Translations under genes and position numbers: made by a program
The notes under the pieces: generated by a model
Seen by the model: only the letters and a program-made list of their open reading frames with translations
Told to the model about the DNA's origin: nothing
The model's database searches: none
Assembly (NCBI RefSeq): GCF_000382125.1
Contig: NZ_KB907547.1
Span: forward strand, 62,001-126,000
Length of the DNA: 64,000 nt
Origin: Eudoraea adriatica DSM 19308
GTDB lineage: Bacteria; Bacteroidota; Bacteroidia; Flavobacteriales; Flavobacteriaceae
Reading direction: 5' to 3'
Part shown: positions 8,103 to 16,728 of the stretch, one piece after another
Layout: each line of letters starts with the position of its first letter
Position numbering within the stretch: the first letter of the stretch is position 1

Positions 8103-8738
8103 GTGTGTTCACCAGTTAGGCTTAAAATTAAGTTAGAAGACCATTGTGTCTGTACACAGGGCAAGATAATTCCTTTTAAAAATGTGTTCTATGAAGTTTA
8201 TATCAGGAATAGGAAGAAAGAGTATAGAGCTTCCAAACATATCTGCTTAGATTGTCCTATCTATAGTGCGTGTTTAAAAAAGAGTCAGGAAAAGCGAATT
8301 ACCATAACATATTATAATGAGGATTATGCGCGTAACAATTAACTTGTAAACAGTAGATGGGGAAAGTATATGAAAGGTGAACGACAGCGAGCTATTGAGC
8401 CTGTATTTGGTACCCTCACACAGTTTATGGGAACCAAAGAGATCAATGCAATGGGTATAGGTTAGGCCAATAAGGTCATGCATCTGTCAGCTATGGTCTA
8501 TAACCTTATGAAGTACTTGAAATTTATTACCAATACTGTAAAAAGTGCTGCCAAGGCAGTGGGGTCGTTCCATTTTATGGTCAAAAAGGCTAATATCACT
8601 TCAAATAAGGCCATTGGACATCTTCAATTTTTAATAAGAAATAGGGTTTCCAAAAACAAAAGCCCCTTAAAAAGAGCTTTTGGATTACTATTTATATTTT
8701 TTAGTGCTTTGTGCAACGATTACCTATCTTGTGCGTAG
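8103..8738 (+). pseudogene. IS1182-like DDE transposase remnant
   Basis: One continuous reading frame carries the C-terminal part of a transposase with two nonsense codons, TAA at 8340-8342 and TAG at 8463-8465. The first piece has the CxxCPxxxxC knuckle preceded by KKEYRASK and followed by KRITITYY. The second has ERQRAIEPVFGTLTQFMG, containing the final catalytic Glu region, and the third ANKVMHLSAMVYNLMKYLKF. The N-terminal two thirds are absent. No clear terminal inverted repeats or target duplications were found around it. It overlaps the end of the convergent acetyltransferase gene. The remnant marks past insertion or rearrangement next to the glutaminase island; the exact IS family is from memory of related sequences. 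Confidence 0.8.
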
Positions 8739-9250
8739 TTTTTATTAAACCAAGCCATTGGAATGTCTGCTTCAAAATTCTCGGTTCCATTATTAATTCT
8801 TCTTTCAAATCTACCTTCAATTTTAAAGCCTAATTTTTCATAAAATGTTATTGCTTTTGTGTTACTTTCTCTAGCTATAAGTTCTACTCTTAAAATTTCA
8901 GTTCTATTGTCTTCAATATGTTTTAATAGAGATTTAAAGAGTAATTTACCAAGTCCTTGATTTTGAAATTTCGGGTCAACTACAATTGTCAATTCTGATA
9001 AAACATGGTCAAAAACGCTAGGAGTTAATTTATAACAATGTATTTCAGCTATTATTTTACTACAATTTGGATTGTCAACAATTAAAGAGATACCATTATC
9101 GATCGATTTTTTTAAATTATTGATAATATACGTTTCAGTAATTTCATTTTCAGTTCTTGCAATTCCTCCATTTATTTTTGAAACACGTTTGTAAAGTTTT
9201 AGGACATTTTCTTTGTCCGTCAAATTAGCAAATCTTACAGTATAACTCAT
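8720..9250 (-). CDS. GNAT-family N-acetyltransferase
   Basis: A 176-residue single-domain acetyltransferase. The acetyl-CoA-binding motif A is visible as VDPKFQNQGLGKLL (Q/RxxGxG/A type), followed by LIARESNTKAITFYEKLGFKIEGRF, typical of motif B, where the conserved Tyr acts as acid. It transfers an acetyl group to an amine; the substrate is unknown and RimI- or phosphinothricin acetyltransferase-like relatives are possible. The ATG at 9250 is preferred over a TTG two codons upstream. Its 3' end overlaps the transposase remnant on the other strand by 19 bases, so the stop codon may have been supplied by the insertion. Confidence 0.85.
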   Translation of the reverse strand: MSYTVRFANLTDKENVLKLYKRVSKINGGIARTENEITETYIINNLKKSIDNGISLIVDNPNCSKIIAEIHCYKLTPSVFDHVLSELTIVVDPKFQNQGLGKLLFKSLLKHIEDNRTEILRVELIARESNTKAITFYEKLGFKIEGRFERRINNGTENFEADIPMAWFNKNYAQDR

Positions 9251-9327
9251 TGTCAATTTTCATTTTTCAAATTTCACACAACTTGTTAGTTTAGGGCCAG
9301 TTGCATGGTTAAGCTCCCCCCAAGGCC

Positions 9328-9351
9328 CATTTCATGCGAAGCCATGAAATG
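9328..9351. repeat. Perfect 9-bp inverted repeat (hairpin)
   Basis: CATTTCATG (9328-9336) and CATGAAATG (9343-9351) are exact reverse complements around a 6-base loop. It lies in the 310-base gap between the acetyltransferase and the following lipoprotein gene. There is no T run, so it is not an obvious terminator. Confidence 0.6.
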
Positions 9352-9410
9352 AATCCAGTCCTTTATTGAAATCTCAATAAATGTACTAAATATCTGCTTC
9401 TTTCTTTGCA

Positions 9411-9470
9411 AAGCCCTCCCGATAGCTTCTCCTTCGTAATACTATGGAGAAGGAGCTATCGGGAGGGCTT
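9411..9470. repeat. Long near-perfect inverted repeat (stem-loop)
   Basis: AGCCCTCCCGATAGCT (9412-9427) pairs perfectly with 9454-9469. Pairing continues inward for about 8 more positions with wobble pairs and one mismatch around a loop of about 9-10 bases, giving a stem near 24 bp. It is GC-rich against AT-rich surroundings and has no following T run. It resembles a mobile palindromic repeat (REP or MITE-like) more than a terminator. The rest of the 9251-9562 gap shows only the smaller hairpin and the promoter element noted separately. Confidence 0.6.
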
Positions 9471-9531
9471 ACGATCCAGTTCCCTGAATAAATATCAAAA
9501 TACAAAAGCCAATACTCCTAGATTAAATCTT

Positions 9532-9539
9532 TAAATTTG
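9532..9539 (+). promoter_or_regulatory. Bacteroidetes-type -7 element (TAAATTTG)
   Basis: TAAATTTG matches the TAnnTTTG consensus 24 bases before the ATG of the lipoprotein gene at 9563. No clear TTG -33 element is seen at the usual spacing, so this is a tentative promoter. Confidence 0.4.
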
Positions 9540-9562
9540 AATAACCTTAAAAACGTTAAAAT

Positions 9563-10048
9563 ATGAGAAGTCCAATAATTCTTTTTTTTGTCCTGACCCT
9601 CGTTTCCTGCAATGAAAAGGTTGCCAAAGGGGAATTAGAATCTTCAAATTCTGGTACTATTGATATTCAGGCAGAATTGGCATCAATAGAAAAAACACGT
9701 CAGACATTCATGAAAGCCGTAAAAGAAGGTGATGGTGAAACCATGGGTAAAATCGCGACTTCAGACATTAAGATCATTTCACCCGGAAGCAGCGATTGGA
9801 TGGAAATGTACAAGGAAAGTAAAAACCAAGGTCCTTTCCCTTACGACAGTATTATCATGTCCCCTATAGAAACAATAATTGCATCAGACAGTATTGCATA
9901 TGACCTTGGTATTAGTCGTGTATATTATACGAATAGTCAAGGAAATGTGGTTGAATTGAAAGATAGCTTTTTAGCCATCTTAAAAAAAGGTAAGGATGGT
10001 ACCTGGAGACTTCATCGGGAGGTAGCGTCTTCAAATGTTACCGATTGA
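9563..10048 (+). CDS. NTF2-like/DUF4440-type lipoprotein
   Basis: A 161-residue exported lipoprotein. The signal peptide (residues 1-16) ends in the lipobox LVSC with Cys17 as the lipidated residue. The mature part has the SnoaL/DUF4440 layout: a first helix with IEKTRQTFMKAVKEGDGETMGK, a central region with a Pro-Gly-Ser turn (ISPGSSDW), and the final strands ISRVYYTNSQGN, DSFLAILKK and WRLHREV. Members are cone-shaped alpha+beta barrels, often of unknown ligand or with weak isomerase activity; no catalytic residues can be assigned. Two more NTF2-like proteins are encoded at 24059 and 24638. Probably monocistronic with, or followed by, the DUF1080 gene 48 bases downstream. Confidence 0.78.
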   Translation: MRSPIILFFVLTLVSCNEKVAKGELESSNSGTIDIQAELASIEKTRQTFMKAVKEGDGETMGKIATSDIKIISPGSSDWMEMYKESKNQGPFPYDSIIMSPIETIIASDSIAYDLGISRVYYTNSQGNVVELKDSFLAILKKGKDGTWRLHREVASSNVTD

Positions 10049-10096
10049 TTTTTCTTTAATCAAACAAGAACTATTAGCCACAACAAAACCTAAATA

Positions 10097-10828
10097 ATGA
10101 TAAGAAACATTTTAAATCCCATTGGATTCCTTTTTTCTATTTTATTATTTATTTCCTGCGGGAATTCGGACGAACTTAAATTGTTTAATGGGGAATCGCT
10201 TGAAGGCTGGGAAGGGTCAAATACTATTTTCAGAGCGGAAGAGGGAGCCATAGTTGGTGGTAACCTAAAAAACCCAATTGATGAAAGTTACTACTTGTGT
10301 ACGGAACAGAAGTATGAAAATTTTGAATTGAGATTATCTGCTAAATTTATTGCGAACGACATAAATACTAATGGGGGCATAAGCTTCAGAGCTAAACGCG
10401 TGCCCAATTCTAATGAGGTAATGGGCTACCAGGCCGACATAGGATATATTGATGCCACTGCAATTGCTCAATTTTCTGATTTTACACCGAAGGATACAAC
10501 CGGCCTTTATCCGCTTTGGGGCAGCCTTGTAGATGAGAACAGGCCGGATACTAAGCGATACCCAAGACCAGATATCTTCCCTGTCATATTTTTTAAGGTA
10601 GCTGACAAAGAACTTATGGAGGAAATTATTGATCCTTTTGATTGGAATGAGATTAAAATCAAGGCTAATGGCCCGGATATTGAAATAAAAATCAATGGAG
10701 TTACAACGGCCAAATACACTGAGAAAGGCAATGTACCTTCAAACGGTTATATATGCCTGCAGGCACATTCCGGAGGGCCCTATGAAATTTGGTATAAAAA
10801 CATTGTGCTGAATCAATTAGAACCATAA
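10097..10828 (+). CDS. DUF1080 (3-keto-disaccharide hydrolase-like) lipoprotein
   Basis: A 243-residue lipoprotein with a signal peptide ending in FISCG (Cys21). The mature protein is a concanavalin-like jelly roll of the DUF1080 family: FNGESLEGWEG near the start, FELRLSAKF, GGISFRAKR, GYQADIG and the closing YEIWYKNIVLNQL strand. Some family members hydrolyse 3-keto-glycosides made by periplasmic GMC-type dehydrogenases. A GMC oxidoreductase with its small subunit is encoded about 21 kb further on, but a joint role is inference. Located in the periplasm or on the outer membrane. Confidence 0.85.
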   Translation: MIRNILNPIGFLFSILLFISCGNSDELKLFNGESLEGWEGSNTIFRAEEGAIVGGNLKNPIDESYYLCTEQKYENFELRLSAKFIANDINTNGGISFRAKRVPNSNEVMGYQADIGYIDATAIAQFSDFTPKDTTGLYPLWGSLVDENRPDTKRYPRPDIFPVIFFKVADKELMEEIIDPFDWNEIKIKANGPDIEIKINGVTTAKYTEKGNVPSNGYICLQAHSGGPYEIWYKNIVLNQLEP

Positions 10829-10920
10829 TTGAAGGCTCATAACCATGAATATAAACCATTGGTATAGCCCGTTTACAAGACTGTACTTTATTAGTTTTTT
10901 GTTTTTCAATCTCATTAGTA

Positions 10921-11300
10921 ATGGTGCAATATGAAATTAAACCTGAAAAGGATATACCCCTCAAATTGGTATTATAGTGGCCACCCAATCCTATACCCGG
11001 GTTGAAACTTTGGAAGAACGCAGCTGGACTGATGAAGAAGCGGAATTTTGGGAAGTTGCCGGAGGTTTGGGAGATGAATCAAGAGACAAATTAAAAGGAA
11101 AACCCATATAATATTATTTGGACCTTTGGGATCAGGTCCGGAAGGAAACACTCGAAGGTTTTAAAACCAAAGATGATGCATGGTTTGCTGCAAATATAGA
11201 TGAAGGGGTAAACAACCATTGGGCGTGGTTTCATATTTTAGAGCATTCTGCCAATCATATGGGGCAAATAGCACTAGTTAAGAGCAGACTACCGGAGTAA
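10921..11300 (+). pseudogene. DinB-family protein, broken
   Basis: The reading starts at ATG 10921 (MVQYEIKPEK), shifts frame once (GYTPQIGIIVA continues the family sequence one frame over), and then lacks a block of the N-terminal half. It continues through RSWTDEEAEFWEVAGGLGDE to an in-frame TAA at 11109-11111, then DLWDQVRKETLEG and NNHWAWFHILEHSANHMGQI to TAG-free sequence ending at TAA 11300. The EHxANHMGQI block is the C-terminal metal-site helix of DinB/DUF664 proteins. At least three lesions (frameshift, deletion, nonsense) make it a pseudogene. The 60-codon frame at 11118-11300 is only its tail and should not be annotated as a gene. Confidence 0.75.
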
Positions 11301-11482
11301 TTATTATTTTTCCATACATCATTCAACATTTTGATATATTTGAAACTATATATAGTCACGAGCTAAATCTTGCTATTAAACAACAACGGCGATAATTCTC
11401 CGGAGGTGGACAGGTTCATCAGGTTTGCCGGGGAGGAAATTATATACGGGGTTGGTGGCATTCATATATAATCGCTAAAAAA

Positions 11483-12022
11483 ATGACTAAAAAGAATAGT
11501 GTATTTATTGCTACAAGTATTGATGGTTGCATCGCAGACAAAGATGGCGGAATAGATTGGCTTCATTCCATACCAAATCCCGATAATAATGATATGGGAT
11601 ATGTGGAATTCATCAGCAATATTGATGCTCTTGTAATGGGTCGGGCAACATTCGAAACAGTATGCAGCTTTGATATTGATTGGCCGTATGAAAAGCCCGT
11701 ATTCGTATTGAGTACTACTTTAAATGAAATACCTGAAAGTCACAGGGAAAAAGCTTACTTGATAAAAGGAACAGCCGGTGAAATTATCGGGCAGATTAAT
11801 AAAAAAGGATATAATCGTCTTTACATTGATGGTGGTGCTACAATAAGAAATTTTCTTAAAGCAGATTTAATTGACGAAATGACAATTACAATAATTCCGA
11901 TAGTATTGGGTGGTGGCTCATCTTTGTTTTCAGAGCTTCCAAATGAGCTAAAATTCGAATTGGTAAAAACTAAGACATTTTTGAATCAAATAACTCAGAA
12001 TCATTATAAACGAAAAAGATAG
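11483..12022 (+). CDS. Dihydrofolate reductase-like protein (RibD C-terminal domain family)
   Basis: A 179-residue cytoplasmic reductase of the YyaP/YwjB type: N-terminal VFIATSIDGCIAD, GGIDWL, the NADPH-binding VMGRATFETV, KPVFVLSTT and LYIDGGATIRNFLKADLIDEM with GGGSSLF near the end. These features match the DHFR/RibD-C fold that uses NADPH; physiological substrates of this subgroup are mostly unknown and it need not be a true folate reductase. The preceding 180 bases hold no intact gene, only a short open frame (SPEVDRFIRFAGEEIIYGVGG, about 11395-11470) that looks like the tail of a lost gene and that I could not identify. Confidence 0.85.
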   Translation: MTKKNSVFIATSIDGCIADKDGGIDWLHSIPNPDNNDMGYVEFISNIDALVMGRATFETVCSFDIDWPYEKPVFVLSTTLNEIPESHREKAYLIKGTAGEIIGQINKKGYNRLYIDGGATIRNFLKADLIDEMTITIIPIVLGGGSSLFSELPNELKFELVKTKTFLNQITQNHYKRKR

Positions 12023-12058
12023 ATACGAAATCCCAGGAGGGGTTTAGCGGTATTCCCG

Positions 12059-12075
12059 CCTGCCGGTCGGACAGG
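12059..12075. repeat. Short GC-rich palindrome
   Basis: CCTGCCG pairs with CGG-A-CAGG (one bulged A) around a 2-base loop. It lies between the reductase and cupin genes without a T run. Possibly a small dispersed palindromic repeat. Confidence 0.35.
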
Positions 12076-12146
12076 AAAATAGCCTTTATGCTTACATTGT
12101 AGGTAAGAAGAAAATAATTATAATTAATAAACTAAACTTTTATAAA

Positions 12147-12623
12147 ATGAAGAATACATTAATCTATTTCGTTTGTATTTCAGTATTAGCCCTAACAGGC
12201 TGCAAACAATCATCTACCCAGGTTGGAGTAATGCAGTTCCCTGAGGGCGTTGTTCAGCATGTGGTTTATGCCAAAGACATTGAATGGAAACCATGTCCGC
12301 CCAACTTGCCCGAGGGTTGCGAAATGGCTGTTATGGAAGGCAGCCCAAAAAGCAACGACCTTTTTACTGTGCGTTTCAAAGTAAATGGAAAATTTATTAT
12401 GCCCCCTCACACACATCCCAAAGACGAACGTGCCACTATTCTGCAAGGCAAAGCCTATGTTGCTTTTGGGAAGGATGCCACCAGAGAAGATGCAAAAGAA
12501 TTCGGACCGGGTGATTATTACGTAAATGCCAGAAATGAGATTCACTCCGTTTGGGCCGATTCCAATACAATTATTCAGCTTACCGGTATAGGTCCCTGGG
12601 AGGCTAATTTTATTGAGGATTAA
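12147..12623 (+). CDS. Cupin-domain lipoprotein
   Basis: A 158-residue lipoprotein; signal peptide with lipobox ALTGC (Cys19). The rest is a single cupin barrel: FIMPPHTHPKDERATILQGKAYVAFG supplies the first cupin motif (HxH plus Glu) and GPGDYYVNARNEIHSVWAD the second (final His). The metal ligands are therefore present. Small periplasmic cupins of this kind are often of unknown function; a role in sensing or isomerising a small metabolite is possible but not shown. It is 56-80 bases before the amidohydrolase lipoprotein gene, in the same direction. Confidence 0.82.
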   Translation: MKNTLIYFVCISVLALTGCKQSSTQVGVMQFPEGVVQHVVYAKDIEWKPCPPNLPEGCEMAVMEGSPKSNDLFTVRFKVNGKFIMPPHTHPKDERATILQGKAYVAFGKDATREDAKEFGPGDYYVNARNEIHSVWADSNTIIQLTGIGPWEANFIED

Positions 12624-12703
12624 TCAAATGCTATTACCAACAAAGCCTTAATACGAAAAAACCAGGTTTAGCCAAACCAATGATTAAAAATAAATTCAAA
12701 CAA

Positions 12704-14413
12704 ATGAATACAAAGAAAAACTTACTGCTGATTTTAGGAGTCATCTTTCTATTCTCCTGCAAGGACACTGATAAAAAACACTTAGAAAATACGGCGCAAG
12801 TATATTTTGGCGGCGATATTATTACCATGGTTGGGCAAGCGCCTGATTATGCCGAGGCACTTGTGGTAAAAGATGGCAAAATCAGCTTTGTAGGTTCATC
12901 TTCTGAAGCAATGACTGTAGCTGGCGCAGGGCACCAAATGATTGACCTTGAAGGGAGAACCCTTGTTCCGGGTTTTATAGACGGGCATTGCCATTTTGCT
13001 ACTTTTGGTGCTCAGGCCATAGGCGGACAATTGCTGGCCTCACCGGATGCCAATGTAGATGACATAGAAACACTTATTTCTGTTATGAAAGAGTGGAACA
13101 CACCCCAGAACAGAGAGCTTACGGGCTGGATTTTTGGTACCGGCTTTGATGATTCAGTTCTTAAGGAAAAAAGGTTTCCAACAAAACACGACTTGGACAA
13201 AATAAGTACCAAGTATCCAATTATGATAACCCACATCTCAGGGCATTTTGCTGTCGTTAATTCAAAAGGGCTTGAAAAATTGGGGATAAACGCTGATACT
13301 AAAAACCCGGAAGGTGGTATTATTAGAAGAGAGCAGAACTCCAATGAACCTAACGGTGTACTGGAGGAATTGGCGGCAATTCCATATATGCTGGAGGCAA
13401 TAGGGCCCAAATCAGAAGAGGCCGGCATAAAATTCTTTGAGGCAGGTCAGGCAATGGCTTTATCTTACGGGTATACGACTGCCCAGGAAGGTCGTGCCAT
13501 GCAAAACCATGAATTTTTGACAACAATGGCTGACAGTCAGAAACTAAAAATTGATGTTGTTAGTTATATCGACTATCTATTTGTGGATAAGTACATGAAT
13601 AGTAAATGGAATAGCAAAGAATACATAAACAAATATAGAATTGGTGGCATGAAAGTCACTCTGGATGGCTCGCCCCAGGGTAGAACAGCATGGCGCACCC
13701 AACCATATTTGCTACCACCGGATGGAATGCCTGAAGACTATAAAGGATATCCTGCAATCCCCAATGACAGCATCTTATCCTCAATTTATGAGAAAGCGTT
13801 TGTAAATAACTGGCAAATCTTGTCTCATACTAATGGAGATGCTGCTGTTGACCAAATGATAAGGACATTAAAACCTTTAAATGAAAAATATGGCAATGAA
13901 GGTAGGCGTGATGTTATCATCCATGGTCAATATATAAGGGCAGACCAGTTGGATGAAGCCAAAAAGATGAATATGATAGCATCACTTTTCCCGTTGCATA
14001 CTTTTTATTGGGGCGATTGGCACAAAGAATTAATTGGTGATTCACTTGGCAACAAAATTAGTCCTGTAAGAACAGCACTAAATAAAGGTGTTAAAATTAC
14101 GATACATACAGACGCGCCTGTTGCCCTACCCAGTTTAATGCGCGTGCTTTGGACCGCTGTAGAGAGAACATCCCGTTCTGGAAAAGTGATAGGGGAAGAT
14201 GAAAGATTAACCCCTTATGAGGCATTAAAAGCAATTACCATATGGTCTGCATACCAGCACTTTGAGGAAGACAAAAAGGGAACCCTCGAAAATGGAAAAC
14301 TAGCTGATTTAGTAATTCTGGATAAAAATCCTTTGAAAGTTAAGGCAGATGAAATAAAGGATATACAAGTAATTGAAACCATTAAAAAGGGGGTAACAGT
14401 ATTTAAAAAATAA
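12704..14413 (+). CDS. YtcJ-like metal-dependent amidohydrolase (Amidohydro_3) lipoprotein
   Basis: Exported hydrolase of about 569 residues. The signal sequence starts MNTKKNLLLI and ends in the lipobox FLFSC. An upstream in-frame ATG at 12680 is possible, but the later start gives a standard signal peptide. Family features: FGGDIITM, LVVKDGKISFVG, the metal-binding GFIDGHCHF (HxH), DGSPQGRTAWRT, LSHTNGDAAVDQM, VIIHGQY, HTDAPVALPSLMRV and the closing GKLADLVILDKNPL. It probably cleaves an amide or carbamoyl bond of a small substrate outside the cytoplasm. The nearby sugar acetyltransferase and YfcC carrier follow in the same orientation with short gaps, so a shared substrate is possible. Confidence 0.87.
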   Translation: MNTKKNLLLILGVIFLFSCKDTDKKHLENTAQVYFGGDIITMVGQAPDYAEALVVKDGKISFVGSSSEAMTVAGAGHQMIDLEGRTLVPGFIDGHCHFATFGAQAIGGQLLASPDANVDDIETLISVMKEWNTPQNRELTGWIFGTGFDDSVLKEKRFPTKHDLDKISTKYPIMITHISGHFAVVNSKGLEKLGINADTKNPEGGIIRREQNSNEPNGVLEELAAIPYMLEAIGPKSEEAGIKFFEAGQAMALSYGYTTAQEGRAMQNHEFLTTMADSQKLKIDVVSYIDYLFVDKYMNSKWNSKEYINKYRIGGMKVTLDGSPQGRTAWRTQPYLLPPDGMPEDYKGYPAIPNDSILSSIYEKAFVNNWQILSHTNGDAAVDQMIRTLKPLNEKYGNEGRRDVIIHGQYIRADQLDEAKKMNMIASLFPLHTFYWGDWHKELIGDSLGNKISPVRTALNKGVKITIHTDAPVALPSLMRVLWTAVERTSRSGKVIGEDERLTPYEALKAITIWSAYQHFEEDKKGTLENGKLADLVILDKNPLKVKADEIKDIQVIETIKKGVTVFKK

Positions 14414-14441
14414 CTAATGCCAACATCTGACAAATGATAAA

Positions 14442-15014
14442 ATGACGGAAAAAGAAAAAATGCTCAATGGGGATTACTACAATTCAAGAGATCCCGAATT
14501 GATAAGAATTTACCATCAGGCAAGAAAACTTTTAAAGGTCTATAACAATCTTGATTCTGAATTAATGGCCGAACGAGAACAGGTTTTAAATGAATTATTT
14601 GAATTTAAAGGTGATGGCGTTTGGATCGAAGCCCCTTTCTTCTGTGACTATGGGGAAAATATCTCAATTGGAGACAACACATTTATCAACACCAATTGTA
14701 TGTTCCTGGACAATAACAGAATAACCATAGGAAAAAATGGACTTATCGCACCTTATGTCCAAATTTACACGGCAAGCCATCCATTAGAAGCTTCAAAAAG
14801 AATAATTGAAAATGGAAAAGAATCTGCTTATCTAACCTCTGCAAAACCGGTAACAATAGGCAACAATGTATGGATAGGCGGAAATTCAATTATTTACCCG
14901 GATGTGACTATCGGAGATAATGTAACAATTGGTGCCGGAAGTGTGGTTACCAATACTATTCCCGACAATGTATTGGCCCTGGGAAATCCATGCAAAGTAG
15001 TTAAGGAATTATAA
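14442..15014 (+). CDS. Maltose/galactoside O-acetyltransferase-like hexapeptide transferase
   Basis: A 190-residue trimeric left-handed beta-helix enzyme that uses acetyl-CoA to acetylate sugars. The N-terminal Mac domain begins MTEKEKMLNGDYYNSRDPEL and is followed by hexapeptide repeats (ISIGDNTFIN, ITIGKNGLIA, VTIGNNVWIGG, VTIGDNVTIGAGSVV). The catalytic His is in YTASHPLE and the C-terminus ALGNPCKVVKEL is characteristic. Full length for the LacA/Maa/NodL family. It starts 28 bases after the amidohydrolase stop and 72 bases before the carrier gene. Confidence 0.9.
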   Translation: MTEKEKMLNGDYYNSRDPELIRIYHQARKLLKVYNNLDSELMAEREQVLNELFEFKGDGVWIEAPFFCDYGENISIGDNTFINTNCMFLDNNRITIGKNGLIAPYVQIYTASHPLEASKRIIENGKESAYLTSAKPVTIGNNVWIGGNSIIYPDVTIGDNVTIGAGSVVTNTIPDNVLALGNPCKVVKEL

Positions 15015-15086
15015 AAAACCTATGCAATAAATGGCTAGCCGTAATGCCCACAAAAGCCGGCATAAGAATTTTTAATAGTACGATAA

Positions 15087-16580
15087 ATGAAAAAACTTAA
15101 ATTTCCAACGGCCCAGACCATACTTATACTCATAGCTGTATTTACAGCAATCTTAACCTGGTTGGTTCCTGCAGGAAAATACGATAGCCTGGCATACAAT
15201 GCCACAAGCAATACCTTCACAAAAACAAGTTTAGAAGAAAGTACAGAATTGCCGGCAACAGTGGAAACACTTGAAAACCTCAACATTAAAATTCCTATTC
15301 AAAAATTTACAAATGGTGATATTTATAAGCCTATTGGCATTCCTGACACTTATAAAGAACTGGAACCAAACCCACAAGGCCTTGGAGCCCTGGTAAAATC
15401 GCCTGTAAAGGGAATAATCGCAGCAGCAGACATCATTTTTTTAATCCTTATCATAGGGGGCTTAATTGGGATTATGAACCTCACGGGAGCTTTTGATGCC
15501 GGAATATCCTGGCTTGCAAAAATTTTAAAAGGCAGGGAATATATTTTAATCGTTGTGGTAACCACACTTATTGCAGCCGGAGGCACAACCTTCGGACTTG
15601 CAGAGGAAACCATGGCCTTCTACCCTATTTTAATTCCAGTATTCCTAGCAGCAAAATATGACGGAATGGTTGGGCTTGCCTGCATTTTCCTGGGCTCTGG
15701 AATTGGATCAATGTGTTCTACCACGAATCCGTTTGCAACTATTATTGCTTCGGATGCCGCAGGAATAAACTGGACAACAGGGCTTAACAATCGCATAATT
15801 ATGCTGCTGGTATGCCTGACCATTACTATTGTTTATATTCTTCGATATGCAAAACGCGTAAAAAACGATCCATCCAGGTCTCTTATTTTTGATCAAAAAG
15901 AAGCTCAGGAGAAGCTGTTTGGAATACATGATGCGAATACTACCACAAAATTCACAAACAGGCTGAGACTCATTATCACTGTATTTTCATTGTGTTTTAT
16001 CGTGATGATCGTTGGGGTGTCATTTTTAGACTGGTGGTTTGTAGAAATGACATCCACATTTCTCTTAGGCGCAATCCTTATTGGTATTATTGGAAAGGTC
16101 AAAGAAATTGTTTTTGTGGAAGCCTTTGCAAAAGGGGCGGCTGAATTGCTCAGCGTTGCCTTTATTGTTGGTATCGCCCGCGGTGTAACCATTTTAATGG
16201 AAGATGGACTTATTAGTGATACCATTTTATATCATGCAAGTACTATAACACAAGGGATGAACAAAGGGGTGTTTGCAAATGTCATGCTCTATATTTATGG
16301 GGGTCTATCCTTTTTCATGCCCTCATCTACCGGGATGGCAGTTTTAACCATGCCAATTATGTCGCCATTGGCAGATACTGTAAATTTAGGAAGAGAGACT
16401 ATCGTTGATACGTATCAATATGGAATGGGCCTCTTTTATTTAATTAATCCTACCGGTTTAATACTGGCAGCATTGGCCATCGTAAAAATCGGGTTCAATA
16501 AGTGGCTTCAATTTATGATGCCGCTCCTTTTTCTACTATTGATCGCAACCATGATCTTGTTGACCATTTCTGTTTACTGA
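15087..16580 (+). CDS. YfcC/DcuC-superfamily inner-membrane carrier
   Basis: A 497-residue multi-pass transporter. It opens with FPTAQTILILIAVFTAILTWLVPAGKYD, typical of the YfcC family (related to C4-dicarboxylate and basic amino acid carriers). About 12 hydrophobic segments follow, with a conserved AEETMAFYPIL, GSGIGSMCSTTNPFATIIASDAAG and MPSSTGMAVLTMPIMSPLAD region. Substrates in this family are usually amino acids, peptides or organic acids taken up by ion coupling. It is followed, after about 150 bases, by the FrlB/FrlD-like pair, so it might import the substrate of that pair; this is inference. Confidence 0.88.
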   Translation: MKKLKFPTAQTILILIAVFTAILTWLVPAGKYDSLAYNATSNTFTKTSLEESTELPATVETLENLNIKIPIQKFTNGDIYKPIGIPDTYKELEPNPQGLGALVKSPVKGIIAAADIIFLILIIGGLIGIMNLTGAFDAGISWLAKILKGREYILIVVVTTLIAAGGTTFGLAEETMAFYPILIPVFLAAKYDGMVGLACIFLGSGIGSMCSTTNPFATIIASDAAGINWTTGLNNRIIMLLVCLTITIVYILRYAKRVKNDPSRSLIFDQKEAQEKLFGIHDANTTTKFTNRLRLIITVFSLCFIVMIVGVSFLDWWFVEMTSTFLLGAILIGIIGKVKEIVFVEAFAKGAAELLSVAFIVGIARGVTILMEDGLISDTILYHASTITQGMNKGVFANVMLYIYGGLSFFMPSSTGMAVLTMPIMSPLADTVNLGRETIVDTYQYGMGLFYLINPTGLILAALAIVKIGFNKWLQFMMPLLFLLLIATMILLTISVY

Positions 16581-16728
16581 AGGTCTAAAAACACCGCAGC
16601 AAAGTCAATGTAATTTAGAGGAATTACTTAAAAATTTATTAAGACATTTGCCAGTAAGTAAGAAATGATTTTTTTTTTACTAAGAACGAATCAGCTAATC
16701 ACACAAGATACTATCAGGATTACATTTT

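Noticed and set aside
8478-8738. 86-codon frame as an independent protein
   Set aside because: It is in the same frame as the transposase remnant upstream and contains its conserved C-terminal block.
11118-11300. 60-codon open frame with HWAWFHILEHSANHMGQI as an independent gene
   Set aside because: It starts on a TTG inside the family sequence and is preceded in the same frame by more DinB-like sequence and a nonsense codon, so it is the tail of a pseudogene.
12284-12514. 76-codon plus-strand frame inside the cupin gene
   Set aside because: Alternate frame of a gene with clear lipobox and cupin motifs.
13012-13428. 138-codon minus-strand frame
   Set aside because: Antisense to the amidohydrolase gene with no recognisable features.
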